A stretch of DNA of 46,366 bases from an uncultured Burkholderiales bacterium (GCA_903830725.1 CAIKVH010000122.1:1-46366), one strand, 5' to 3'; positions 29,740 to 39,327 are shown, counted from the first letter of the stretch. Program-made: numbers and translations. Notes: generated by a model from the sequence alone, not told the origin.

Positions 29740-31671
29740 TTATACCGTAATACCAGTCTTAAGTCTAGCTCTACGGTTGTTTAAAAACCGCACGCGCTCG
29801 TATGCAACAGGATCTGAACTTGCCTTGGGAATTAGTAATTTTAGTTCCTGATCAATGGAATCCTTCTCCATCTCAACGAGTATGCTACTGATTTCCTGCG
29901 GTGTATTTTCAAGATCCGGAGGTGTATTTTTTAAGAGATTGCTGAGCCAATCGAAGTGTGGGTGTCCTCTCAAACCCTCCATCAATGCGGCAAAAGATTG
30001 AACACCCAACTCATGAAGTTGTTGGTCCATCCATTTAAATAATTCTCCATGCGGGGCCTGCAGGGCGCAAAGCATATTGTGTTGGGTTGCGGACAGTAAC
30101 TCCCACTGCTTCATATCAGTGAACAGTATTTGAACAGCTCTGTCTTGGCGACTGCTAGGGCCTTTTCTAAGCGGCAGTGATGATGTGCTAGCTTGAGCGT
30201 TCGAATAATCTGATCTGAAGGAACTGGGCTTGTAAGTTTGCGGACTTTGATTTGATGAGTTGGTATTACTCTTATACCCATTGCCCTTGCTGAAAGAATT
30301 CCTACTGTCCTTTGAGTAGGACTGTTTATCTGTTGCAGGAGGCCCCCAAAGTCGCAGTAGCTCTTTTTCCCCAATGCTCACGAGGCTCGCAATTTCGCTA
30401 AGAAGTTGACTTTGTAATACACCTTGAGGCATTGCCTGCCAAAGCGGTTTAGCTAGGGAGGCAAATTGAGCTCTACCCTCTGCGCTTTCTAAATCGCAAC
30501 CAACGCGGGCGGATTCAATTAAATATCTGCTCAGTGGAGTGGCGTCTGATACAAAGCGCGTAAATGCCTCTTGTCCGAACTCCCGGATATAGGAATCTGG
30601 GTCGTGCTCTTTTGGAAGAAATAAGAACTTGACACTGCGCGTGTCGCTTGCAAAGGGGAGTGCAACTTCAAGCGCTTTGCGAGCAGCCCGTTTACCCGCA
30701 GCGTCACCGTCAAAACTAAATACTACGGCATCTGTAAACCGAAATAGCTTTTGAACATGCTCTTGAGTACACGCAGTCCCAAGAGTTGCAACTGCATTTG
30801 GGAATCCCCACTGCGCCAAGGCGACTACGTCCATATACCCCTCAGTCACCAAGCAATACCCCATCGAGCGCAGGGATTGCCTGGCCTCAAAGAGCCCGTA
30901 AAGTTCGCGCCCTTTTATAAAAACGGGTGTTTCCGGGGAGTTAAGGTATTTTGGGCCTGGCTGCGCTTGGGCCCCGGGAACTGGGATAACCCGTCCCCCA
31001 AATCCAATGCACTCTCCCTTGATGTTTCGAATAGGAAACATGATCCGGTCCCGAAATCGATCGTATCTTTTTTCATCCGCCTTTGAGTCATTATTTTCCT
31101 CTTGGTGCGAAATCACTAGCCCGCTTTCCACTAAAAGAGGACTTTGATAATCTGCAAAAACACTCGCTAAATTTCTCCAGCCTTCTGGCGCATATCCAAG
31201 GCCAAATTGTTTTGCGATTTCGCCCGATAAGCCCCGCTCTTTGAGGTAAGTTACTGCCTTGGGTGAGTTTTTAAGTTGTTTTTTGTAATCACTATTGGCT
31301 CTCTCAAGGATGTCAGTTAAGGTTTGAACATGTTCTCTGTGTTCTCCTCTTCGAGCACGCTCATCGGGTGACAATGTTTCCTCAGGAACAACCATGTTGT
31401 AGGTTTGTGCAAGATCTTTCACTGCCTCAACAAAGTTCATTCCAGCGTGCTCCATTAAAAATCCAATTGCATTGCCATTTTTGCCGCAACCAAAGCAATG
31501 GAAAAATTGTTTGGTTGGACTTACAGTGAACGATGGGGATTTTTCAGAGTGAAATGGACACAGTCCAGAGAAATTGGCTCCAGCTTTTTTAAGCTGCACG
31601 TGTCGACCCACAATCTCGACTACGTCGGCTCGGTTGAGTAGTTCTTGAATAAAGTTCTGAGGTATGGACAT
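29740..31671 (-). CDS. dnaG: DNA primase DnaG
   Basis: Synthesises RNA primers for replication, 643 aa. The N-terminal zinc ribbon has C38, H41, C59 and C62 (CPFH and HCFGCG). The TOPRIM core shows VTEGYMDVVALAQWG and FSFDGDAAGKRAARKA. A low-complexity Ser/Asn linker (about residues 440-490) leads to the C-terminal DnaB-interaction domain. The family starts close to MIPQ-FI, so I chose ATG 31671; an in-frame ATG at 31683 would add four residues. Upstream is ggt rather than the rpsU or gatB genes often found in this neighbourhood. Confidence 0.97.
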   Translation of the reverse strand: MSIPQNFIQELLNRADVVEIVGRHVQLKKAGANFSGLCPFHSEKSPSFTVSPTKQFFHCFGCGKNGNAIGFLMEHAGMNFVEAVKDLAQTYNMVVPEETLSPDERARRGEHREHVQTLTDILERANSDYKKQLKNSPKAVTYLKERGLSGEIAKQFGLGYAPEGWRNLASVFADYQSPLLVESGLVISHQEENNDSKADEKRYDRFRDRIMFPIRNIKGECIGFGGRVIPVPGAQAQPGPKYLNSPETPVFIKGRELYGLFEARQSLRSMGYCLVTEGYMDVVALAQWGFPNAVATLGTACTQEHVQKLFRFTDAVVFSFDGDAAGKRAARKALEVALPFASDTRSVKFLFLPKEHDPDSYIREFGQEAFTRFVSDATPLSRYLIESARVGCDLESAEGRAQFASLAKPLWQAMPQGVLQSQLLSEIASLVSIGEKELLRLWGPPATDKQSYSKDSRNSFSKGNGYKSNTNSSNQSPQTYKPSSFRSDYSNAQASTSSLPLRKGPSSRQDRAVQILFTDMKQWELLSATQHNMLCALQAPHGELFKWMDQQLHELGVQSFAALMEGLRGHPHFDWLSNLLKNTPPDLENTPQEISSILVEMEKDSIDQELKLLIPKASSDPVAYERVRFLNNRRARLKTGITV

Positions 31672-31759
31672 AAGAGCCTGCATTGTATGCTTGCCCAGAA
31701 TTTTAACTTTTTAGGGTATTTTGATTCCGCAGTATTTGATATTTGTGCGCTTTTCAATG

Positions 31760-33733
31760 TTATCTTCCAAGCACTATCCCTTCTCGCCTTGGGTCTGCCC
31801 CGCCGATTAGTCTAGACTGCTTGCGCTCAATCGCTTGAACCCCGCTGGTCAACGGGGCCTCAGTAAATGCCTGACCTCTTTCTTTCAAGCTGTTTAGCCA
31901 ATCTTCACTAAAGAGATTTTGTTCCAAAATCAATTCACCATTGGGTTTGTTTATAGAAAAATGGCCAAGGTTAATTGCTTCTTGTGGGCTCATATTCCAA
32001 TTCAATAATGCCCAAAGTGTTTGAGACGTAAAGTGGATAATGGCATTTCCCCCCGGACTTCCAAGACTAGCAAAGATTTCAGGCCTCGGCATCGGATGTG
32101 TCAATTTATGGGTTCCTTTTACAGAACTGAGCTTCAAAACAATTGTGGGCGACATTGAGGATCTAGGACGCTTTCCCGGTCCTGGACGATTTGCAATTGG
32201 GTTTCCCAAACTATCTTCAGCTGCGAAGCTAAAGTCAGTTAGTTGGGAGTTTAATAAAAATCCACCCATTAAGCCTTCACCCGAGTTGACCATCCGGTGT
32301 GAGCCAAATGCACTCTCTACAGAGGAGGTAAAGGCAACAGCATTCCCGTACCTGTCTATCACACTCATGTGACTCGTTCCATGTTCGGGTTGATAGGGCA
32401 TGGAGCCCATTTTTTGAATTACGGAACTTTGCTCTAGGCCTGGCGGTATTCCAAAATTTGGCGTTTGCATTTTTTGGTCGCCGATTAGCCGCGCCCTTTC
32501 TCCAAGGTATTCAGGGTCTATCAATGCACGCCAAGTTTTTGATTCTTCAATGCAATTGGTATTTTTGGTTTGTCTGGTTTGATTGCTACAGCCTGAATCG
32601 TATACGTATTTGTCTCGGTCTGCTAAGGCAAGTCTGGACGCCTCTGTGTAGTAATGAAGCCATTCAGGCCCAAAAGGCAAACCTTGCACAGGGGTTTTTT
32701 CAAGCATTCCAAATATCTGCGCCATAGCCAGGGTACCCGATGCTGGAGGCGGCGCACCGCAAACTTTGTATAAACCCTCCAGATCATTGGGTGCATTTAT
32801 GCCAACCTCAAAACACAAAGGTTCTCTGATTAATGCTTTGTAATTTTTTAAATCATCCGCGTTCATCATAACTTCAGAGGAATCAAAATTAACACTGGTT
32901 AATTTACCCCTGTTATTCGCAGCATCTACGGTTGCGTTTGCCCATTTCCCAAGGTAGAACGCTTTAGACCCGAAGCGTCCGATATCTTTGAGTATTTTCG
33001 AGAGTTCGGGATTCTTAAGTACGTGTCCCACCGGCCAAGGCGTCGAGTCAGACTGATAAAAGTATTCTCTTGCGTAAGCGTTTCTGAGTAGATCAGTGTC
33101 TTTTTGGATTAATTGAAAAAGTCGAGGACTAATGGGGAAGCCGCTATCGGCTAATTGAGTTGCGGGTCGTATGAGATCCGCCCAGGGGAGTTTCCCGTAA
33201 TGGTGGTGAGCTTCCCATAGCATTGAAACTACGCCAGGCACACCGATTGAGCGCGAGCTTAGTTGAGCTGTTTTGAAATCTAAGAGTTTGCCGTCATCTC
33301 TTGTAAATAGCTTTTCAGTAGCTCTAGAGGGTGCGCTCTCACGCCCATCAAAAACCACTACTCGCCCAGCATGTGATAAAACTAAAAATCCACCTCCCCC
33401 AATTCCGCTTGACTGTGGTTCAACTAAAGTCAGTACCATTTGTATGGCTACAGCGGCGTCTACGGCGTTTCCTCCTTTCTCTAAAATTTGTAAGCCAGCA
33501 CGCGTAGCGAGAGGGTTGGCAGCTGCTACAGCTTCTGTTGAATATTCCCAGCCAGGCTTGTTGGACCAGCCCGAAGAGGCTTCGCGGGAGTAATCAATTG
33601 AAGTCCTCTGCTCAAGCTGTGCCCCTGGGTAATTGCGAGTAAGTTCATCGGAGTAAGTCCTTGAAGATACAAGGATAATTAATGCCAATGAAAGTGCAAA
33701 GCGCAAGCTAAATGTCCGATTAGATTCAAACAT
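31760..33733 (-). CDS. ggt: Gamma-glutamyltransferase, periplasmic
   Basis: Ntn-hydrolase that cleaves gamma-glutamyl bonds of glutathione and related compounds in the periplasm, 657 aa. A signal peptide covers about residues 1-28 (FALSLALIILVSS). The proenzyme cleavage site and nucleophile is T453 in EHGTSHMSVID. Substrate-binding segments include GIGGGGFLVL, FDGRESAP and GSPGGNAIIHF. The frame extends upstream to 33841, but the signal peptide fixes ATG 33733. It is divergent from the patatin gene and ends 88 bases before the dnaG start, so some dnaG transcription may come from reading through ggt. Confidence 0.93.
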   Translation of the reverse strand: MFESNRTFSLRFALSLALIILVSSRTYSDELTRNYPGAQLEQRTSIDYSREASSGWSNKPGWEYSTEAVAAANPLATRAGLQILEKGGNAVDAAVAIQMVLTLVEPQSSGIGGGGFLVLSHAGRVVVFDGRESAPSRATEKLFTRDDGKLLDFKTAQLSSRSIGVPGVVSMLWEAHHHYGKLPWADLIRPATQLADSGFPISPRLFQLIQKDTDLLRNAYAREYFYQSDSTPWPVGHVLKNPELSKILKDIGRFGSKAFYLGKWANATVDAANNRGKLTSVNFDSSEVMMNADDLKNYKALIREPLCFEVGINAPNDLEGLYKVCGAPPPASGTLAMAQIFGMLEKTPVQGLPFGPEWLHYYTEASRLALADRDKYVYDSGCSNQTRQTKNTNCIEESKTWRALIDPEYLGERARLIGDQKMQTPNFGIPPGLEQSSVIQKMGSMPYQPEHGTSHMSVIDRYGNAVAFTSSVESAFGSHRMVNSGEGLMGGFLLNSQLTDFSFAAEDSLGNPIANRPGPGKRPRSSMSPTIVLKLSSVKGTHKLTHPMPRPEIFASLGSPGGNAIIHFTSQTLWALLNWNMSPQEAINLGHFSINKPNGELILEQNLFSEDWLNSLKERGQAFTEAPLTSGVQAIERKQSRLIGGADPRREGIVLGR

Positions 33734-33852
33734 AATGATTGGTTTGGGTTGAATTATCCGAATGCAATCGTGTATTGGGATGCGAAATAGAGTTGTAATC
33801 AAGTAAGATTCTCTGCGAAAATAGTGTCTTAAAGAAATCATTAAGAATCCAC

Positions 33853-34833
33853 ATGGAAAATCTCCCTACATACAATAATGCTTATCGCAGCAGAGTCCTG
33901 GGCACACTACTCTTGCTTGCGCTCTTTCTCAGCAGTTGTGCAAATCATATCCCACTTATTTCTGGAAATGATGTGAGCAGCAATTCAATTGAGCGTTCGA
34001 CCACTCAATTGAACAATACAAACTCTAATATTCCTACAGACCTGGCAAAGCCAAACCGCAATCCACCCAAATTTGCACTTGTACTTGGCGGGGGAGCAGC
34101 CAGGGGATTTGCGCATATTGGAGTTATACAAATTCTTGAGGAAGCCGGGATTAAGCCTAATATAGTGGTCGGTACCTCTGCAGGTAGTGTGGTTGCGGCA
34201 ATCTACGCTAGCGGTAAAACTGGAGCGCAACTCCAAAGGATTGCAGATAGCATTGAGCAGTCAGCTTTGACAGATTGGAATATGTCCTTCCTCAAGCGGG
34301 GGATGATGCGGGGTGAGGCCTTAGAGCATTTCATTAGGCAACAAACGGGCATTAAAAATATCGAACAACTCCCTATGCCTTTAGGCGTAGTTGCCACAGA
34401 TCTTCAAACTGGTGAGGGAATCTTGTTTCAAAGAGGGGATGTTGGAACCGCGGTGCGTGCATCCAGTGCGGTGCCTGCAGTTTTTGAACCCGTAAGGATC
34501 GGCGGTAAAGAGTATGTTGACGGTGGATTGGTGTCTCCCGTTCCCGTACGGTATGCTCGGCAAATGGGTGCAGATATAGTGTTAGCAGTCGATATCTCGA
34601 GCGCGCCTGAGGGTAATAAATCAGACGATATGCTTAAGATATTGTTGCAAACATTTACGATCATGAGTAAAAGTATCAACTCGTTCGAATTGCCCCAGGC
34701 CGACCTTGTGGTCAAACCAGCACTGCTCGGGGTGAGTAGTGTTGAATTTGCGAACAGGCAACAAAGTATAGATGCGGGGCGAGCCGCAATGAAGCTTGCT
34801 TTGCCAAAATTGAAAGCATTGCTAAACAACTAA
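33853..34833 (+). CDS. Patatin-like phospholipase, predicted lipoprotein
   Basis: Predicted membrane-anchored acyl hydrolase of 326 aa, RssA/NTE-like. The N-terminus has a lipoprotein signal with lipobox LSSC (C29). The patatin domain begins at about residue 73: oxyanion-hole GGGAARGFAHIGV, nucleophile elbow GTSAGS with S109, and catalytic aspartate D223 in DGGLVSPVPV. The first 70 residues after the lipobox are Asn/Ser/Thr-rich and probably a linker. It shares a 119-base divergent region with ggt. The tra genes follow on the same strand after 174 bases. Whether it belongs to them is not shown, and family members occur widely as single genes. Confidence 0.9.
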   Translation: MENLPTYNNAYRSRVLGTLLLLALFLSSCANHIPLISGNDVSSNSIERSTTQLNNTNSNIPTDLAKPNRNPPKFALVLGGGAARGFAHIGVIQILEEAGIKPNIVVGTSAGSVVAAIYASGKTGAQLQRIADSIEQSALTDWNMSFLKRGMMRGEALEHFIRQQTGIKNIEQLPMPLGVVATDLQTGEGILFQRGDVGTAVRASSAVPAVFEPVRIGGKEYVDGGLVSPVPVRYARQMGADIVLAVDISSAPEGNKSDDMLKILLQTFTIMSKSINSFELPQADLVVKPALLGVSSVEFANRQQSIDAGRAAMKLALPKLKALLNN

Positions 34834-34891
34834 AAAAGCTAATTACTTAAGTTGCTAAACCCGCATAAAGTAATTTTTTTATAAAAATAGA

Positions 34892-34926
34892 TATCAAACA
34901 CGCAATGTTTGATAAATGTCATTTAT
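34892..34926. promoter_or_regulatory. Two overlapping palindromes before the tra cluster
   Basis: TATCAAACA (34892-34900) and TGTTTGATA (34906-34914) form a perfect nine-base dyad with a five-base centre. ATAAAT (34912-34917) and ATTTAT (34921-34926) form a second one overlapping its right edge. They lie 82-116 bases before traV in AT-rich DNA. Without a following T-run on the plus strand they look more like an operator than a terminator for the patatin gene. Confidence 0.45.
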
Positions 34927-35007
34927 GCGCTGAGTTGTAGCTCCTTATTATTCATTCATTGATACGCATGAGTGTGATCGCATCTTACGGGATATAAGAT
35001 TCACACC

Positions 35008-35784
35008 ATGCAAATAGAAAAATACAAATTATTCAAACAATTCAACTGCTTGAGCTTAGTTGTCTTGCCAATCCTCATTGTTGGATGTTCTTTTGCTCCA
35101 ATAGGAGAAAATAAATTTGATTGCAACCGAAAGGACAGTCCAAATGAGTATTGTCGTTCAATTAAGGCGGTTGTTCGGTCAACGCAGGGCGAATTGCCTG
35201 AAACAAGGTATGAAAAAGAGTTTGATATGCACGACTACGACCGGGCCTATTCACTTGATGCAAAGTACTCTAAAGATTCGAAGTCACCTCAAAATTTTAA
35301 AGTTGATCAATCAGTTGATCCCTCTAGAGTAGCCAGACTACCAAACAACACCTTTTCCCTTGGGTATCCAATGGGGCAACTGCCTAACTTGGAAGGAGCG
35401 CCTGTTCGCATTGCACCAGTGATACAAAGGGTATATATAAAAAGTTATGTTGATGCAGATGATGTATTGATTCAGGATCAAATAATTTATAAAGAAATTG
35501 CACATTCAAAGTGGACAGGATTTCAGTTCGGAATTGATGACGAAACACAAACACATGGTCCTAGTGGTAGAAATGCTCAACCTCACAGAATTCAAAATCC
35601 TGATCCCCAGATAAGTTCAATTGAGTCCCCAACTCAAGGCAAAAATCCAGAATCTAATTTCTCCTCAAATTCAAATTTTTCTACAAATGGATCGAAACTA
35701 GCTCAGGGGAGTTATAAGGTCTCGAATAATTTGGACCCCAGCACCGAGGAACAATCTAAGCATGAGGGTGATTCAAATGAATGA
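35008..35784 (+). CDS. traV: TraV-like conjugation outer-membrane lipoprotein
   Basis: Predicted outer-membrane lipoprotein of the F-type secretion core, the VirB7 counterpart, 258 aa. The lipobox is IVGC with C27. Two further cysteines, C39 and C49, lie in GENKFDCNRKDSPNEYC, the TraV-type paired-cysteine pattern. A TraV-like segment VYIKSYVDADDVLI...YKEI follows at about 145-170. F TraV is about 171 aa; the extra length here is a polar Asn/Ser/Gln-rich tail after residue 190. TraV normally works with TraK and TraB, which are absent from this window. Assignment rests on motif pattern and position. Confidence 0.72.
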   Translation: MQIEKYKLFKQFNCLSLVVLPILIVGCSFAPIGENKFDCNRKDSPNEYCRSIKAVVRSTQGELPETRYEKEFDMHDYDRAYSLDAKYSKDSKSPQNFKVDQSVDPSRVARLPNNTFSLGYPMGQLPNLEGAPVRIAPVIQRVYIKSYVDADDVLIQDQIIYKEIAHSKWTGFQFGIDDETQTHGPSGRNAQPHRIQNPDPQISSIESPTQGKNPESNFSSNSNFSTNGSKLAQGSYKVSNNLDPSTEEQSKHEGDSNE

Positions 35785-35857
35785 CTCGAAAGTAATGGAG
35801 ATTAATGGGTAATTTAGTGATATTGGTAATACGGAAAAATCTAATTTAAGGAAAACA

Positions 35858-36175
35858 ATGAAATATTTAAAGTTTGCAAAAGATCTAGGCATCGTTGTTT
35901 TTGTCCCGATTTTGCTATTTGCATTAGCGGGTACTATGAACAATGGAGTTGCGTTGTCGGCTAGCGTATTTGATACTGTCGTCATTTGGCTAACTGATCT
36001 AGCTCACTCAACATTTACGCTCATGCTGGCGCTAATCGTCTTGGTTATCGCGGGGTGGCAAATTGCTCACGGGGGAGGGTACAAGATGCTTGGACTGATC
36101 TTAGCGGTTCTAGCAGTCATGATTCTTGGGCCCACTTTTTTGACAACCATGGCAACTGCTATGCCTCCTGTATGA
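35858..36175 (+). CDS. Candidate conjugative pilin (TraA/VirB2/TrbC-like)
   Basis: Small 105-aa membrane protein with the architecture of a pilin precursor. It has a hydrophobic leader (residues 10-27), a short segment and two further hydrophobic helices separated by a small basic loop (GGGYKML at about 71-77). AAGGA lies seven bases before the ATG. It is placed between traV and traC. Pilins of this class vary too fast for secure recognition by eye; a TraL-like protein is a less likely alternative. The S26 peptidase downstream could process it. Confidence 0.6.
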   Translation: MKYLKFAKDLGIVVFVPILLFALAGTMNNGVALSASVFDTVVIWLTDLAHSTFTLMLALIVLVIAGWQIAHGGGYKMLGLILAVLAVMILGPTFLTTMATAMPPV

Positions 36176-36255
36176 ATTTAAGCTTCAAATACCTAGTGAG
36201 TAAAAAGGTGTTGATGACTGAGGAGCGAAGACGAGTTGGTGCGGAGTTTATTTAA

Positions 36256-38871
36256 GTGCCAATATTCAAAAACTCCTCTGATGCTCAAGATATGAGCTCC
36301 TTCTTAGCTATTCAAAGTTATACCGAAGAAAGCAATATGATTGTCAGTCAACAAGAGGGCAATAAATCGTTTGTAGGTAGAGTCTACTCAGCAACGCCGT
36401 TAGCGGGGGGAGGAGCAGAGTTTTCTAACCTAATTGGTGCGATTTTCAAATCCGCTCCGGATGACTCCGTAATGCAGTTTAGTCTGATTTGTACACCAGA
36501 TGTCTCAATGCATTCTCAATATTGCGCGGGTAAAAGTACTACAAATACAGTACTCTCAGAATTAATTAAATCTCAATCGAGTCTCTTTCATTCAGCACTT
36601 GAGCCCGGTGAGCTAGGTGATCTCCCCGGCGTAAATCAGTTAACTCTAATCATTTCATTTAATACGCCAATAGATTCATTGTCTGAAGATGTAGTATCCG
36701 CCAAATTTGAAATTCAGGAGGAGTTTTTGAGCGGCTTAAGATCATGTGGATTTTGGGATGCTAAGACATTATCGCCAGCAGAAGTGATAGCGGTCTACAG
36801 AACATTTAGTAATGTGTATCAAGGTGTAATGCCTGTCACTCTTGATCCCAACTTACCGCTTAATCAGCAGATTTTTTGTAGTGAAGATGTGTTGGATTTT
36901 AGGGATGCTAAATATCTACAGATGACTAGCGAAGTGCTCGGACGAGCGGTCTCAGTCAAATCACTTCCGCCAGTAGTGCAAGATGGATTGATGAACTTAA
37001 TCATAGGCGCGCCTTTAAATTCAGGCTCGGTTCGGGACGGGGGTGGGCTAAGAATTGCCACGCCGTTTATATTATCTACAAGCGTGCGTTTGGCCAAGCA
37101 AGCGAAAGAATCAAAGCGAATCCAACGAGCGATATCATCGCGTACAAACGCAAAGGGGATTCCTAAGTGGCTAGATTTTGGTGTCCCAAATGAATCGGTT
37201 GTTGACGACTTAAAGTGGATTGAGCAAGTCAGCTCTGACGGGGTAAACAAATACGTATTTGTAAACTTTACCTGTTTTCTTTTCTCTCGCAATAAAAAAC
37301 AATTAGACACAGCGACTTCTAACTTCAAAACAACTCTGAACAATCTTGGTTTTGACGCGCGAGATGTTTTAATTAATCACGGAGTAAGATGGGCTCAAGC
37401 GCTCCCTCTTAACTTCGCTGCAAGAATAGCAGCTAAACTTGAAAATGAAGCATTAATGCCCGCCACAAGTGCGGCGTGTTTGCTACCCATATACGGGGAT
37501 TATTGTGGTAATGCTGATCCAAAAGGCAATGCCACCGGATCGGCATTCTTGACTCGAAGGGGTAGGGCATATTATTTTGATCCATTCATTAGTGATACTA
37601 ATAAGAATGGAATTATTTTTGCTGAGTCCGGGGCAGGAAAATCATTTGTGATGCAGTATATGCTGGCAAACCATTTGGCCGAGGGTGCAACGGTCTTCTT
37701 GTTTGATAACGGCAAATCAGCAAAAAAAACATGTGACGCTCTAGGCGGAGAGTTCATTGAGTTTGATTTAGAGAGAGGGCGGGATACCTCTATCAATCCA
37801 TTTACAGGACTGAGTTCACAAGAATTCAATGAGGAAAATGAAAGTATTTGCGATTTGCTGATTAAGATGTGTTACTTTAAGGAGCCGATACAGCCTGGGT
37901 CCAGGATAGTGATGAATGAGGCAGTAAAGTCTGCTTTTGCACAAAAGCAGGATCTTACTGAAATAGAGAACGTTGTCGAGGCCTTAGAAAATATTGTTGA
38001 AAATTTCGACTCAAGGGCCGCTCCAGAATCTGAGGCAATTGCTGCTGCACGAAATTTGCGTGTTCGATTGAATGCCTTTATTAAGAGTCCAACCAGAGGG
38101 CCTTTTTTCAAAGGCGAGTCCAATTTAAATCCTAAGCAAGCATTTACTGTCATTGAGCTTTCCTCTTTAGACGGCGATCAGCATTTGAAGCAATGTGTTC
38201 TTTTCTTTGTAATGAACACCATAATGAACAGGATAAAAACTCGAGCGGGCAGAAAGATTTTATTCCTTGACGAGGCCTGGCAAATTTTAAAGGACGAGAC
38301 GGCGGCAAATGCGGTGGAAGGCATCTTTCGAAAAATAAGAAAAGACAACGGATCCATTTGGGTAATTACCCAGGCATTAGATGATTTGGTTGGGAATGCA
38401 TGTGGCGAAGTGATTATGAGTCAATCCCACTGGAAGCTCATCATGAAACAAAAGCCTGAAGTGATTGACAAGAATTTAAATTCAGGGGCAATATCTAGGT
38501 TTGTTGATGATCCTTTTTTCATTAAATCATTAAAAGATATTTCAACTGTGAAGGGTAAATATAGTGAACTCTTGATTGTAGGAGACGCTATTTATGAGAG
38601 CGTTCGTTTGTATGTTCCAAAATTTACGAGCGCACTTTTTTCAAGTGATGGAGTTGAGCGCGACTGGGTATTTAAACTTATGAACGATGGTCTGAGTGCG
38701 GTGGATGCTATTCGCTTGGTATTAGCGGATCAAAAGCTAGATCGCAAGCGGTGGTTGGAGGCTATTGTTTTTAAATTAAATGCAGATGGTCGTCTAAGCG
38801 CAAATGACTTCATTTCAGAATTCAAGTCTGCTTATTCTGATGCAGCAACCGTATCTAAAAATGTCTCATGA
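36256..38871 (+). CDS. traC: TraC-family VirB4-like secretion ATPase
   Basis: Cytoplasmic ATPase powering F-type pilus assembly, 871 aa against about 875 in F TraC. The N-terminal TraC/VirB4 domain is followed by Walker A GAGKS at 459-463 (FAESGAGKSF) and Walker B D672/E673 (ILFLDEAWQIL). A later VITQALDDL segment is also typical. The start is GTG at 36256 with GGAG nine bases upstream. The base triplet just before it is an in-frame TAA (36253-36255), and the frame is open upstream of that with its own ATG and ribosome binding site. The N-terminus may therefore have been shortened. No frameshift is seen in the body of the gene. Confidence 0.92.
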   Translation: MPIFKNSSDAQDMSSFLAIQSYTEESNMIVSQQEGNKSFVGRVYSATPLAGGGAEFSNLIGAIFKSAPDDSVMQFSLICTPDVSMHSQYCAGKSTTNTVLSELIKSQSSLFHSALEPGELGDLPGVNQLTLIISFNTPIDSLSEDVVSAKFEIQEEFLSGLRSCGFWDAKTLSPAEVIAVYRTFSNVYQGVMPVTLDPNLPLNQQIFCSEDVLDFRDAKYLQMTSEVLGRAVSVKSLPPVVQDGLMNLIIGAPLNSGSVRDGGGLRIATPFILSTSVRLAKQAKESKRIQRAISSRTNAKGIPKWLDFGVPNESVVDDLKWIEQVSSDGVNKYVFVNFTCFLFSRNKKQLDTATSNFKTTLNNLGFDARDVLINHGVRWAQALPLNFAARIAAKLENEALMPATSAACLLPIYGDYCGNADPKGNATGSAFLTRRGRAYYFDPFISDTNKNGIIFAESGAGKSFVMQYMLANHLAEGATVFLFDNGKSAKKTCDALGGEFIEFDLERGRDTSINPFTGLSSQEFNEENESICDLLIKMCYFKEPIQPGSRIVMNEAVKSAFAQKQDLTEIENVVEALENIVENFDSRAAPESEAIAAARNLRVRLNAFIKSPTRGPFFKGESNLNPKQAFTVIELSSLDGDQHLKQCVLFFVMNTIMNRIKTRAGRKILFLDEAWQILKDETAANAVEGIFRKIRKDNGSIWVITQALDDLVGNACGEVIMSQSHWKLIMKQKPEVIDKNLNSGAISRFVDDPFFIKSLKDISTVKGKYSELLIVGDAIYESVRLYVPKFTSALFSSDGVERDWVFKLMNDGLSAVDAIRLVLADQKLDRKRWLEAIVFKLNADGRLSANDFISEFKSAYSDAATVSKNVS

Positions 38872-38925
38872 AGGAATAAATTTCTAAATACACATTTTTA
38901 AATTAGATCTCCATTACTTGCAATT

Positions 38926-39327
38926 ATGTATAACTATTTCTTTAAAACACGTCATTTCAATATCAACTTTTGTTGGCTCTTTGTAGGGAGCGTGTTTTTC
39001 GCTATAACCTTCTTATTTTTAGGGGCGAAGAACAATTCGGTATTGCTATATTGGAGTCCTGCCACTATTCCTAAAATCGCAACGATAGCAAAGGAATCTG
39101 TAATATTTGAGGCAGTCTACGATAGACCCGGAGCAAGCAAAGAGCAATTAGAGGTTGAAGTTATGGAGCCTATTATTGACTACTTAAAAATCTTGCGGCG
39201 AGGTGGATTTATTGTCATTGATACCACAACAGATAGTGATGGGCGCATGAGCGTAAGTGCTTTGCCTGAGGGCTCGATTGACTTAACCGCGAAACTTAAA
39301 GAAATTGTTAAATTACCTACGCTTTAA
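38926..39327 (+). CDS. TrbI-like F-type secretion membrane protein
   Basis: A 133-aa protein with one N-terminal membrane helix at about residues 12-33 and a periplasmic part. Size and layout match F TrbI (128 aa), an inner-membrane protein affecting pilus length. As in TrbI, the soluble part ends with a beta-strand (GFIVIDTT) followed by a Gly-x-Asp-Leu-Thr motif (GSIDLTAKLKEI). It lies directly after traC, where trbI sits in F. Sequence identity is low, so this is a positional and pattern-based call. Its last 23 bases overlap the peptidase gene. Confidence 0.5.
   Translation: MYNYFFKTRHFNINFCWLFVGSVFFAITFLFLGAKNNSVLLYWSPATIPKIATIAKESVIFEAVYDRPGASKEQLEVEVMEPIIDYLKILRRGGFIVIDTTTDSDGRMSVSALPEGSIDLTAKLKEIVKLPTL

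Noticed and set aside
36864-37343. 159-codon open frame antisense to traC
   Set aside because: It lies wholly within the conserved TraC coding region and shows no recognisable motif or ribosome binding site.
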